DNA of 64,000 bases from Undaria pinnatifida. Taxonomy: Eukaryota > Sar > Phaeophyceae > Laminariales > Alariaceae. The position numbers and the translations under genes are program-made. Where the stretch lies: NCBI GenBank assembly GCA_012845835.1, contig JABAKD010000015.1:10726845-10790844 (forward strand), in the 5' to 3' direction. The notes below the pieces were generated by a model, which saw nothing but the letters and a program-made list of their open reading frames with translations, was not told where the DNA came from and searched no databases. Each line of letters starts with the position of its first letter. The stretch's first letter is position 1. Shown one piece after another: positions 32,101 to 46,600 of the stretch.

Positions 32101-35100
32101 AATTTTTCCCCAAAAAGGGTTTCCAGTTGCTCCATACCATAACCCCCTTTAGAGCCCCCCAAATCCCTCCCCACACTAACTTCAAGTAATTTTTCCCCAA
32201 AAAGGGTTTCCACCATTACCCCCTTTAGAGCCCCCCAAAGCCCTCCCCACACTAACTTCAAGTAATTTTTCCCCCAAAAGGGTTTGCAGTTGCTCCATAC
32301 CATTACCCCCTTTAGAGCCCCCAAATCCCTACCTATACTAACTTCAAGTTAATTTTTCCCCAAAAGGGGTTTCCAGTTGCTCCATACCATTACCTCCTTT
32401 AGAGTTCCCAAATTCCTCCCTGTACTAACTTCAAGTAAATTTTTCCCAAAAAAGGGTTTCCAGTTGCTCCATACCATAACCTCCTTTAGAGCCCCCAAAT
32501 CCCTCCCTACACTAAATTCAAGTAAATTTGTCAAAAAAAGGGTTTCCAGTTGTAAAGGCGTTAACCTAAAATCGCCGGAATTCCATTCCATCTTTTGGCA
32601 ATACATTTCGTTGATTGCCTACTGTATAGGCCATGCCGACTGTTGATCGGGGAATACTTCTTTTCTTTTTTTCGTAGAACTCCTCTAGTGAAGAGCCTCA
32701 GAAAAAGGAAAAGAAAATGGTACAATGGTCGGCGCACCTCTACTGTAGCGTGCGTCAAACTTCAATCTCGTTCATCAGTTCTCCCGCCTCAAGCCCAAAA
32801 ATATTTTAGTACCCGTCCCGCCCCTGCCGCCGTTTGTAGGCCGCGCAAGAGGTTAGCAGCTCCACCTCACGAACAAAAAAGAACAATTACTACACTCCTC
32901 CCCCCACCCCCAACGCTACCCCGCCCAACAAACCGCCTCCACTATGTTCTATCAAACCTTCCGCTCCTCTCCATCGCCAAATCTCCCCGCTAGGGTAACG
33001 GCCGCCCTCTTTGAACCAAAACTCTCAGGAGACAGGCAGCACTTTCAGGCGTTGACCGACGGCAACGACCCACGGCAATGTTCCAATAATTTACCTTGAC
33101 TGACGCCAAAATACTAGGTTTTAGTGTGCAACGTTCGGTTCGACACCCTTGACCGCTGGACGTTTTCCCTTGACTGACCGTCTCCTGACGTCTTCGCTTT
33201 AAAACCCCCCACTCCCATCCCCACCCCACCCAAAATAATGCTTCCCGTCATGATATATGAAACCGTCCGCTCACCTCCCCATCGGCATTCCCCTCGCTAG
33301 GGTAATGGTCCCCCTCTTTGCACCTCCCTTCCCGGCAGGACTTCACGTACACTTTGGCAGGGCGGTCGGGACAGCCCGCGCGACAACTAACAGCGCTGCA
33401 CCGTGGAGAGGTACATTCCGGCACCAGGCTGAGCGAAATGCCAGTTTGTGAAGCCGTCGATCCCGCAGTAACCTGCAAACATATCAAATTTCGACGTTTT
33501 TTGGTGCAAAGGGTAGGTAGGGGAGGGCAGGTAAGCGATAGAAGTAACGACACGTCCTGCCCGGCAACAACTGCCGTTTTGCTCCTGGCGTAATTTCCAA
33601 AGTGATTGGAGACAAGAATAGGGATATCGACAAAAGTCAAGCATTTCCAATCACGTTGTCGACGCTTGGCCAAGTCGAAAAAAAGCCGTACTCCGGCCCG
33701 ACGTACGCCCCCCCCCCCCCCCGCCCACTCCCCCGCTAACCCCCCCCCCCCCCTTCCTTCCGCCCCCCTCCCCCCCTCCTCCTTTTCCCCCTCCCCCCGC
33801 GTCCCCACCTTACCTTAAACACGAACAACGCCTCCTGCATGACGTTTGAGGTGGCGTATTGCACCGAACACGGTCCGTCGTCCTGCCCCGTCCTGCCCCC
33901 GCCGCATGGAATCATTGGAGAGGTGACAGCATGCTGGGGGATGCCCGCCACGAGAGTGACGTGCTGGTGATCGCCGATCACGGTTGTGGCCAAAATTCAG
34001 AAAGAAAAGTGGGGGAGAGGGGGAGAGAGAGAGAAGGAGAGGGACAAGGAGAGGGAGAGGGAGAAAGAGAGGGAGAGGGAGAGGGAGAGGGAGAGGGAGA
34101 GGGAGAGGGAGAGGGAGAGGGAGAGGGAGAGGGAGAGGGAGAGGGAGAGGGAGAGGGAGAGGGACAGGAACAGGAAGAGGGACAGGGAGAGGGAGAGGAA
34201 CAGGGCGAGGGAGAGGGAGAGGGACAGGAACAGGGTGAGGGAGAGGGAGAGGGAGAGGGAGAGGGACAGGAACAGGAAGAGGGAGAGGGAGAGGGACAGG
34301 GACAGGGTGAGGGAGAGGGACAGGAATAGGGAGAGGGAGAGGGAGAGGGACAGGGTGAGGGTTAGGGTTAGGATTAACTGCGCCTAACTTCAATATAGTA
34401 TTAAACGCGAGACCCCCCGCACCTTGCCGAGAAGCGAAGCCATCACCGTGAAGGTCACATCTTCGCTTTCAGCGGCTACAGACAGGCATCACTACCCCCC
34501 GCCACCAACACCAACACCCCGACCAACTCCAACACCACCACCACCAACCATACTAACCCCCGCCACCACCACCACCATCAATACCTCCACCAATCCCGAC
34601 CCACGAACACCACTACCACCACCACCGCCACCACCACCAACAACAACACAAACACCACCACCAACACAAGCAAACATCACCACCAACACCACCAACACCA
34701 CCACCAACACCACCAACACCTCCAACACCACCAACACCAACACGGACAGCCACAATGGCTACGATCAATAGCACCCAACTGTTAGACAGGATTAAACGCG
34801 CTACTCCGCACCTTGCCGAGAAGTGAAGCCATGACGGTGAAGGTCACATCTTCGCTTTCAGCGACCACAGTCAGGAACATCATGCCCATCCCGAAGCTAG
34901 ACTGAACGCAGTTTTTGGAGATATTGACACTAGGGGGCGCGTCCCAACCGTCCCCCCCCTGTCCCGGCGAGACGGGGTTTCCAGGTGCGTTAGAGTCGGC
35001 GTTAGCGTCGTCGGGCGTGTCGGTGTCTGGCGCCGCTTCGCAAGGGTGCGTGGAGGAGATGGTGATGCTTCGGCGGACGCCGCTGGTGCACGACCAAGTC

Positions 35101-37643
35101 CTTCAAACGAAAAAAAAAAGAAAAAAACAAGGACAAGAAAACCGGGATGGATTGGTCTCTTTGGGACTTTAGACGCAAATATTGACGATAAAAACCTGAC
35201 GATGGCGATATCGGTCACCGCCGGTAGGGACAGGTCGGGCTGTCGCAACAACGGGCACTGAAGGACACGTCAGCTAGCGCTGGATTGCGAAGGCAATCGA
35301 GTAAAATCGACACACGACGTGTATGAAAATACGCGGAAGTGTAGTGAGCTTAAACTTTATTTCTCCCCAACCGCCGCAGGATTGAAAAAAAAAAAAAAAA
35401 AAAAGAATCGCGATCGGCCACATGAATCCATCCGAGCCGCCGGTGTAGGAGATTTGTTCGAATTCGAACGGCAACGTAGGAAGTTGTGAGGCAAGCGTGA
35501 GGCGCGACGACACTCGGATCGCCTCAAGCTTTTGCCTAGACGCTTCTTTAGCGCGCGTCGCGCTCGTCGCCTTTTTCGGGTCTGTACACGATAATCAACG
35601 TAGAATCAAGGCCCAAAAGAGTTGACCTTTCTAGAAGGGCAAAACACACCCCACACAAATTCCAAGTCATTTTTCGCATGCCCCCCCCCAAAAAACGTGG
35701 GTGGTCTAAAGCAAAGGCTGAAAACGGGGAAAAAGAAAAAATGGAGCACAAAAACAACGAAGAGGGAGAAAAACATGACCAAATTACAAATGAAAAAAAA
35801 AACGATGGTATTGAACCGACTGAACCGCGGATCAGACAACCGACCGCCCGAGATATTCACGGCCACCCGCAAGACTACGGGGCGAACCACCGACCGAGCT
35901 ACAGCCAGTTTCGAACGAACTGCAGTCTTCACTCAAGGGTTGCGACCGAGAGACACGCAAAAGACGCCTGGTAAACAATTTCCGAGCCAAAACGAACCAT
36001 TGCAAAAAACCAAGGCTTTTCGCGGGTCGGGCTACTGCTTGCGGGTCGGCCGGGTCAGGATGACGCCACCCGATCCGTGACATTGAAAAATAGCTGGAGA
36101 CCCGATCCGAACCGGCCCGTGAGATTTCGAACACCTCTTGACCCGACTCGACTCGACCCTCGAGGTTGTAAAAGCCTCCGGACCCGACCCGCGGGTCCGG
36201 TCATGACCCGTGAAGCGCCCCGCAAAAACACTAACAACGACTGCGGCCATCACCACCACCGCTGCAACGTTATCCGGGACAAACAACTTGGAATCAACAT
36301 GGGGTCATTTTTGCGTTGGTAATAAAAGCGCTATAAAACCTTTCAAAACCATTTTTGCAATGGTGATGAAAAAAAAAAAGCGCCACGAACAACCCTTCGA
36401 GAAGTTGCACCCAAGTTTTTCGGGGGTTCAAACCACTTGGAATACTGGCGGGATAAACTTTGCACACAACGCGATGCGAGTCGACGAGGACAAAAAGGGA
36501 TGAAGTCTTCTCGCGATAAAAATGAAGGCGCGTACAGTACTGGGGAAGGGCAAGCAGAGCCCGCTTAAGGACCCCACATCTGAGTAACGTCGTGGAGGGA
36601 GAAGGGGAGAGGAAAACTGCTACCCTAAGAAAAATACCAGGTAGAAGGGATGATTAAAAAGAAAATGTGTACTAAACTTTACATAACCCCTATGGGACTA
36701 AGAGGGAAAAATTGAAAAGGTGACGATCTAACGATTGCAGCCTCCCGCCACACAAGGCAAGCCCAGCTGCTGAGGTCGGAGATAAATCCGAACTGCTGTG
36801 TTGCCGGCAGCTGCAAAAAACCCGCGGAGCACAACAAATCTAACGATTGCAGCCTCCCGCCACACAAGGCAAGCCCAGCTGCTGAGGTCGGAGATAAATC
36901 CGAACTGCTGTGTTGCCGGCAGCTGCAAAAAACCCGCGGAGCACAACAAATCCAACGATTGCAGCCTCCCGCCACACAAGGCAAGCCCAGCTGCTGAGGT
37001 CGGAGATAAATCCGAACTGCTGTGTTGCCGGCAGCTGCAAAAAAAACCGCGGAGCACAACAAAGCTCGTGCATGCTGTCCCGCCCCTTCTATACGCTTGA
37101 TTAGATCGCACTCCCGTCACGTTTTTGGTCGATACACATGGAACCCAACAGGGTCCAAATGGCTAGACGCTATTTGACAGAAAAGGATTGCAACGCTGTC
37201 GGGGCACCCACCAGTCTGTGCACACGCGGCTATCCACCCCCTCATCGCCACCTCCGGAGGAGCAGGGAGCCGTGGTGCCCATGCCGGCAAAGAGAGAAGG
37301 GTTGCCGATTATGGGGGTCACCGCCAGCTGCAGGTCTTCGTTGTCCTTGAGTAGGAGCAGGAGGAGGAGCAGGAGGAGCAGGAGGAATAGCGGCAGAAGC
37401 AGCGTCAGCAGCAGCAGCAGAGTTGGCAGCAGCGGTTAGCAGCAGCCACAACAATAAAAACGATAACAACAATAAAACGATAACAACAATAACAACAGCA
37501 GACTTAGCAGCAGCAGTTAGCAGCAGCCACAACAATAAAACGATAACAACAATAAAAACAATAACAACAACAACAACAAACAACAGCAGAGTTAGCAGCA
37601 GCAGTTAGCAGCAGCCACATCAATAAAACAATAACAACAATAA

Positions 37644-37699
<56 letters not shown>

Positions 37700-40600
37700 G
37701 CAGCAGCAGTATCACGGCAAGGGTTGCACGTTAGCGCCGAAAACATTACTTGCTGACAGGGCTCCTCAACTGGCCACGAGCTACCCAGAAAATCAGGGGA
37801 TCCGATGTGCACTTCACGAAAAAGGAATACCATCAGCCTTCGACGCAAAGTCAACTAACTGAGGGCTTATTCTCGATTCGCCGGGAGCAAAAAAAAAAAC
37901 GTTGTTTGTTTAATAAATATTGCCGAAAGATACCCAAAGTAGCCCATGACATCGTATATCGTGCGAACTTTTCTTTTTTATTTTGTCCAAAGAGCTCTTC
38001 AAGCGAGGAGAGCCTAAGAAAGTTTACGTATTACCCTTACAGTGGCACGCGTGTGACTGCAACACGCTAGCGTTTCTCCAACACACGCGTCTGACTACAA
38101 CACGCTAGCGCAACACGTTAGCCGTTCTCCAACACGCGTCTAACTGCAACACGCCACGAGCGCTTCTCCAACACGCGGCTGACTGCAACACACTACGAGC
38201 GCTTCCCCAACACGCGCCTGACTACAACACGCTAGAGTATTTTCCTACACGCGTCTGACTACAACACGCTAGCGATTCCCCAACACGCGTCTGACCGCAA
38301 CACGCGACGAGCGCTTCTGAGTCACCCCACATCCCACCCCTAGGGGTGCAGCAGAAGTTTCTAAGAAGTTTCCGAGTTCCTAACATGAGGAGCTCTATAT
38401 CATAGTATCATAATTCGCCCGTAAGATGGCTTCGAATACATTTCTTCGCGCAATCCGAACAATATTTCTACCAGATATGCGCTAGTCCTAAAACAAAAAA
38501 TAGCCGTAAAAGTACTAGGCTAACTGGTAATAGTGCCCCATTTGAGGAGGTCAACCAATCAAAACGCCAGAACGTCAGAAACATTAGTTAACTCCAAAAA
38601 AACGAGGGTACCTTACCGCTCCTTCGACAACATGGTTGACATACGCTTAAAAATTATATATAAAACCTAAGCCTAACAGGATGAAACCCAGCAACCAACC
38701 ATTGTATGTACGGTGAAACCCCCTTCGTCTCGAACACAGCGTGCGTCAATCATGTTGTCGAAAAGGTGGTCATCTCTACTCCCAATAGCTGCAATTCTTC
38801 CCGTGCGACTACGCCTACAATGAAAATAACGCAGTTTTACAGCCGTCAGAAACTCACGCAACAGGATTTTTGTAACCGTCGTCAACCTACGTGACTCGTT
38901 TATAGGGCTTTTCGCGGGTCAGGTCATTTCTCGCGGGTCGGATCTGGTGGGGGTGATCCGTGATATTGGAAAACCTCCCGACCCGACCTGACCCGACCCA
39001 ACCCGACCCGACCCGACCCGACCCGACCCGACCCGACCCGACCTGACCCGACCCGACCCGACCCGACCCGACCCGACCCGACCCGACCCGACCCGATCCG
39101 ACCCGACCCGACCCGATCCGACCCGACTCGAACCGCGATATTGTGGGAACCTCCTGGCCCGACCCGCGGGACACTGGCCCGACCCGCGGGACAGGTCATG
39201 ACCCGCGAAAAGCCCTGGTTATGTTCGATCGTCGTTGATGTTGGCGGCAGCGGAGGATTTATCCGGCTTCAGAGATCTCGAAAGGGTTATCTACTTTTGG
39301 CACTGGGAAAATAATAGACGCGCGTCCGCTCGTAATAAATAAAAGACATACCTGGTCCACGAGAAACCCGAAGGCCATCTCATGTCCCGCTCTCAAAGAA
39401 TGCCTCTGTGGCACTCCCGCCTGCAACAGCGAAACTCCCTGCCCATTAGCCAAGCACGGAACGGCAGCAGAGGATGCGCGACAATAGTTAAGTTACGGTT
39501 CGTGTGGGCCGATGAACGCTCAGATGAGCCCCCACAACAGTTACGGTTCGCGCGAGGTAATGAAACGAAATGTGAGTCCAAAAAAGTTGCGGTTAGAGCG
39601 AAACGCCCAGGGGCGTTTGCACGAACTCTGGTGAGTAGAGCTGTGAGTTTTAATCTATTGAACCTGGAAGATTGAACGTACGAAATCCGGGAACGGTCTT
39701 GAATCTCAACACATGGAAGGAGTTTTGGTTCGGGGACAATTACGTAAACGATGAGCAAGTACGTGTAAGGTTGGACGCGAACACGACAGGTACTAGAGAA
39801 GCGACGCGTACGTCAGAGTACAGGACGCTGGTTGGTAACCGACCGACAGAAACTGCTGCTGCTGTGAGGAGTAGGGCTGAAGGGGCTAGCAGGAAAATTT
39901 AGGATGCTTTAATAGTTGGTGGCGGAGTGAAAGCCAACCAACTGACTTGGTCTTCATAAATGAACGCCACACGTCGAGCCACCAAAGATGCCCCATGCTT
40001 TAATAGTTGGTGGCGGAGTGAAAGCCAACCAACTGACTTGGTCTTCATAAATAAACGCCACACGTCGAGCCACCAAAGATGCCCCCCAGAAACTGGGCTT
40101 GTCATGGGGCGACGCTGGTGGGGCGGCGGCCCGGCCCATCATTTTTTCATGTAGTGGGCCGCGGCCCGGCCCGGCCCATCAAGTTTTTACTTTTTACTTG
40201 ACGGGCCACGGCCCGACCCGGCCCATCAATTTCTAATTTGATGGGCCGCGGCCCGACCCAGCCCGCACTTTCGGCCCACGACATGCCCTGCCAGAAACAA
40301 CAACGAAAAACAAAATACCGCGCGCTTTCAACTAACCGCATTACCTAACTAATTAGCCCTGTCGAATAGGGTGTTTGAGGGACACCAATTTTGTTGCGTA
40401 GGAGTTGGATAGGAAAGCATATCGCATCAGTATTGAAACCGTCAAACGTCATACACAGTCCAAGGTGAACCCAACCCAACAAAAAAGATCGGTTAGAAAT
40501 GTGTTTCCCCCATACCATTGTTTTTTAACTTCCAACCTATTTAAGAAATTGTTTTAGTAATAGCAACGACAGCTGTGAGTTCGACGAATTTAGGGCTAGG

Positions 40601-43600
40601 GTAAAACAAGAACAAACACGAACGACTAAAGCACAAGGAAACGTTAAGGGATACGTGAAGGAAACACACCGGAAATGACAGCAACGCCAAAAGAGTTTTG
40701 TACCAAACATTGAAACAAGTAAAACATCTATAAACAAAAAATGAAAAAAAAACACGAAGCAAAAGCAAAGCACGAGCAAAAATGAACGGATACGGGAAGG
40801 AAACACACCGGCGATAACGCAATAACGACGGCAACGGCAAAACCAACTGAAAAAAAATGAAAGAAAAAAATGTTGAGGGGGGGGCTGGAAAATTTGGGGG
40901 GGAAACGAACCTGCGAGAAGGTGGCGCTGACAGAAAACGTCACGTCCATAATGGCAAAAACTCCGATCAGATAAGGTTCCGCGGTTCCCCCCGGACCCTG
41001 AGCGGAGATCGCGTCAACAGGCATGCCTTTCGATGTCCAACTGAGCAAAGAGAGACCGACCAAGGCGTGGACCGGGTGGGTCGGGTATGAGCAAAATAGC
41101 GCGAACCGTGTACAACAATGCTGCTTGAAACTCGGCACGAGGCTACACCATGAGGTTTCTCTCCCCCCCCCCTCCTCCTTCCCTATACCCCTCTCCGACA
41201 AAAACATGAAATAACAACAACCCCCCCCCCTCCCCCTCCCCCCCCCTCCAAAAAAAGAGTAAAAAACTACCAAAAACAGCACCTGAATTGGTATCATCTA
41301 ACGGGTCGATCTCCATTGACGCGTTCAAACCTTGACATGTAGATCCTCTCCCCCCTCCCCCGGACAAGATGTGAAGAGCACTAATAACACCATCCCCCCC
41401 TCCCGCCCCCCCCCCCCACTCCCAGCCGAAAAAATAGGCAAACCCGAAACCAAACCTGTAGGTGGAGTCATCCAGCGGGTCGATCTCCATTGACTCGTTC
41501 CTCCTTGCCATGTATAGGTCGGCCTGTCCCAAAGACGTAGTGAGAGATACCGTTAGCCTAGCGGTATCACTCTCCGGGCGTACGAGGTAGTACTGCATGT
41601 GTCCCGCGCGGACCCAACCTGCCTGGGGGCGTCCGTGCACGAGCAGGGTGGCTGTCGCCGGCGGTCGAGGAGGGGGTGGGCGGTAGAAATTGAAGGCATG
41701 CCGCCAGAAAGCGAGGCGGGAGGGGGGGGGGCGGGACGGAGGGAGGGAGACGAGGGGAAGTAGAGAGGGAATACCGGGTGCGGCGCCACAACTGGTGCGA
41801 TAAACAAAACTCGTGTTTTCCTCCATCCTCCACCAGACACCGGCTGTTAAGTTACACTCAAGACGAGGTCAATACTCCGCCGCAGGAAAGAGAATAACGC
41901 TGCAGAGAACGTTCCAAGGAGCACTCTCCAAGAAAACCGTGCGTCTGAGCACTCCAGCGAACGGTCTGCCTAGACAATAACACTCCGGACGGAAACGTAA
42001 AGACCGTTGCGGTATTTGCGAAATTTAAATTGTCCATATACTTCCGGCCAGAGGAGCATCTACCAGATTTTGTCTTCTTTGGCATTCGCACGTCAATAGC
42101 GGAGCACGGGGACCTCGGACGGGCTAACACGGCTCAACGTAAAAATTACAGGAAAATCGACGAGCAGCAGGAATTAAGAACGCTCCACGCAACAAAAAAC
42201 GAGGGCACGTACCGGGGAGGGGAAAGGACGATACCTGTGAACACCGTTTTACCAGAAGAGAGTAGGGACAAGCGAGATAAAACAACAAACGCACCTCCCT
42301 CGTCTTCGTGGTTGATAGAAATGGTGAAAGACGAGTTGCTGACAGAAGATATGCCAATTTGGTACGCGCAGTCCTCGCAAAAGTGGGAATCCGTTGAGTC
42401 GATAGTCACGAAATCCGAACCTGCCTCGATCGCGAATAGGAGCGAACGCCCCCCCGAGCATAGCACGATGGCAACAACACCGAGGATCACGACGACGACA
42501 TCATAAGTAAACGAGCGGGAGCGGCCCAACCAAAAGGGGAGGGGGAGGGAGGGGGATAGTGGGCACTGTTGGTGGCATAGGTGCGATAAAGGGGGGGGGG
42601 GGGGGATAGCGGCGGCGTACGTCCATAAGCCTGAGTAGGGGTGGCTCATACGGGCGGCGTCCGGGGGGGGGGGGGGGACTCAGTTTGTGCATGGCCGTAG
42701 TCGTATGACCATAGACCCTCGCATCCCTACTATGCCGGGACGGAGCACATCGGGTTTTCACCAACCAGGCAGACATTGCTTGCGCCAAGCGCGAAGCGCC
42801 GTGAGGTGTTGGGCGAGTCGCATGAAGAGTGAATTGCATCCTTACAAGAACCGCTCGTAAGACGGACTTCGGCACTATGTGCCTACTTTCTTGCTTATGG
42901 ATGCCAGCGCCAATGAGCGGGGGGGGGGGAGCCTACAGCTCCACGAAGAGCTCTATACTTACTGTACGTCAAGCTAAGCATGAAGACTATGCTGACGAGG
43001 ACAGCGACAACGACAACGACGACATAAAACGACGGAAACAGCCAGGTAAAGGCGGGGGGGGGGGGGGGGGGGGGGGAGGGGATAGTGGCGGCATAAGCGA
43101 AACAAATCCGAGTAGAGCCAGGTCGTCGTTCCTTACGCGAATCAGACAGCCTGAGAATCGCGCGCTAACCTGCTGCGCCGACTCTCAAACCTGAATTACA
43201 ACAACGAATCGAAACAAACTCGAAAAACAAAACCGGTTCCGCCTGCTTACCCGTCGCGCCTCCCATCCAATGAAAATTGTGCGGTCCCGGTAGAACGCTC
43301 CCTCCGTTGGCGACGTACAGGTCTGGGTCGCCGGTTAAGGCCGTCAGCACAACCTTGAAAAAAAAAGTGGAGAAAAACGATTAGCAAAAAAAGCAATAAA
43401 AAAACATTGACAAAAAAGGACACGAGAAAAAAAAAAGACAAGGAAGGGATTGAAATTAAGGTTGCGAGCGAAATTAAGCCCCAAGAACAGAAACAACACA
43501 GAATTAAAAAAGCAGCAACGCGGGAAAAATGGGGACGTGCACGGGGGGAGGGGGGGGGAGGTTGGAAGGGGGGGGGGGGGGGGGGGGTGGAATGCGGTGG

Positions 43601-46600
43601 CGGGGAAGCAGGGGGTGGAGGGTGGGAAAGGAAAAGGGTGTTCGCGGAGCAGAGGGGGCTTGGAAAGAGTATCCAACACCTGCCCACGGCAAACGTGCTT
43701 CACGCGGAATTTTGACGTAATTTGCCACAAGGGGGGCTACGATTCAATAGAGGTGTGTGCCAGGGCAAGTACATCTCTCTTACACGGGAACTAGAAAAAA
43801 CCGTACCGTGTACAAGCTGGGCCGGCCAAGAAACTCATAATCCGTCAGTCGGGCATATCTTTTGAACGACAGTGACCCACTGCAAACTGAGCATATCCTT
43901 GTATTCAGCTAGATGCGGTGGTCATTTTAAGCCCTCCAGCTTGAGAATCTGCGAAGTTGGCGCCGAAAAAAGTGTCTGCCACTCACGTTTCCTAGTTGAG
44001 CTTTTTTTTTCATGATTTGTTTGTGTTGCTTTTTCTAAAATTGCTCGAAATACAAAGTGGATGGAATTGGCTTAATTTTTCTGGGCATGTACATCTTGGG
44101 ACGAGGAGTAGGGACATATGCTTTTCATTTCATGGGTCATTTCCGTTCGAAAGATATGGAGGAATCCCTGAACTATATGTAAATTTGTATGCAGAGGCAC
44201 TCCGGTGGAAACTCGGCCATGCACTTCTCAATTTTTGAAGTTAGGATCTGAAACTTTGACACGTGATTTGGGCCAAGCTCACCAAAACAGTACTTGGCGA
44301 GCTCAAAAAAAAAAAAACTGCCGGCATACTTTTACAGCGGGTACAAGGGCTCCGCTCCGCGGAGGAATATAACAAAAGGTGAACGGGGCAGAAAGGAAAG
44401 ACCCATGATTGGGTGCGACCAGGGATTTCATAATACCAAGAGCTCCTTGTGCAGAGCTGATGTGCCGTGTGCTTGCTGACGATGTCACGTTCTGATGGAC
44501 AGCACGGATGAAATTTTGCGGGGGACGGGGAATATATTGAAGAGGATCGAGAGTAGACAATCGATGGAGAAAATAAAAAAAGACCAGTACACAGCAGTAC
44601 ACACGAACATACCGGTACATAACATGTTACTTCGAGAGCCGAGCGCGCTGTGTGCTGTGCTGTTCTGTCCTTGTGATACATGCTCGACGGCAACATGCTA
44701 CTACTGCTGTAGCTCTTGAGACCTGCGGGGGTGTGTTATTAAGGGTGATTTGAGCAGAAGAAACAGGTGCAAAATAAACGTATACAGTACCAGGTACAGA
44801 GTATGCGACACCAGTTAAGAATGTCTTATTTCTGTGCACTGAAAATGTTACGGAAGGCAGGGTGTGCTGTACACTATTTTCAGTACAAAAGTAGCCATGT
44901 TCTTCTTTTCGTCTAAAACTCGAACCTGAAATTCTTAACAGCCAATTTCGTAAGAGTATTTGCGTACTATAATATAGTGTACGAAAAGCGTTTCATATCA
45001 TATGAAACGTGCAAAATAAAACGTGCACGTGCGTATTCGGACATGCTTTTTATTGGTTTAGTTTATCGGCACCTTCTATGTTGAACCTAGTGTGGGAACG
45101 GCTATCTTACTCAATTTTTACTGTTTTTTATTCTGAATCGAGTTTTCAGTATCCATTTTTCACTCCTTTTCGACTTTTAGAAGGAAACTTGATTTTTGTG
45201 CGGGAAATATATTGAAATTAGTGTGGGTAAATCTATCTTGAAATTAATGTGGATGCATTGTCTTGAAGTTAGTGCCGGAAATTTCGTCTTGAAGCTATTA
45301 ATAGTATAAGGGCGGTCTCGAAGAGCACCTACCTACGTATTCGGACAAGGTTTTACTTATTACTTCATTTTGTTTATCGGCACGTTGTATGTTGGATTTA
45401 GTAGTGGGAGCGGCTAGCTTGCTCAGTGTTGGCTCATTTTGTACTCTGACCCGGGTTTCGAACATGCAACTTACTTTTTTTTTTCGACTTTCAGAAAATA
45501 AATCATTTTGGTGGGCATCAATTATCTTGATATTAGTGTAGCTATACCTGGTCTTATATCTTGCAGTGCTGGAGATTTTTTCTTGATAGTATTGGGGCGG
45601 TCCCGAGGCACACCAAGGCGAAGAAAGCAAGGAACGCAAAGAAAGCCGCCGACAAGGTTCTCCGAGAGGAAGGTTTACGCAGGCGTGTTCCGAGTGGGAG
45701 CGCTGAGAGCGAAGCAGTTCATTACAATCAAGTGATTCCAAGACGAATTGCTTGCCGAGGTATTGGCAAGTATGTTTATTACGTACCTGGCAGCTAATAG
45801 GATGCCCGTGCCCAAACCATTTGACATCTCTCTTAAATCGGTGTTTATTTTCACTTTTAAATCATACCCCCCCCCTGTACCTTCAAGGGTCCTGAACGGC
45901 CAGGAGGGTTGAAGTACTCGTAGTAGTGCTTCACGGCGGCCCCGCCCCCCACCGTTCCCTGCTGCGGAAAGCCTTCTTGCAGCATGGAAAGCCCCTGACT
46001 GGCGAGGATAGAGTAGCCCCCTTCCTTGTAACCGAAGACGCCCAGGTAGATCGTGCATTCCGTGCAGAACCTGCATTTAGAAGTCAACACGTTCACAACT
46101 CCGACAGATCACGATCTAGATCATCTAGATCATCTAGACCATCTACAGCAGATACTGCATCTGCCGTCATAAGATGTAGTGCAGGATCTGTATATATAGA
46201 GTACATATCCAACCCTAGAAGTACTTGCTAGATCATACAACTCGTACGGCTCCCACGGGGTAACACGAGCTACACCATACAGATCATACAGATCTCCCCT
46301 CAAACGATTAATTGTATATGTGGGACGTGTGAAAGCATTAGGAGAAGGTTTCAAGGAAACAGCATCAACACCAACACACCACAGCCAATAACAAACACTG
46401 CCCCCATCATTACCACAACGGGAAAAAGCTTTTCCAAGACAACAGCAGCACCACTGACACATCACAACCAACAACACCACCTCCACCGTCACCACCAACA
46501 TTGGTCCCAAGCTCCCAAGACAACAGCAGTAGCACCACTACAACACACCACTACCATAAACCACAACACCTCCTGAATACCCCCCCCCCCCCCCCATCAT

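Noticed and set aside
36679-37120. Open frames of 77-130 codons across the 112-bp tandem repeat
   Set aside because: They exist on both strands and in several frames, arise from near-identical repeat units and lack splice or family support.
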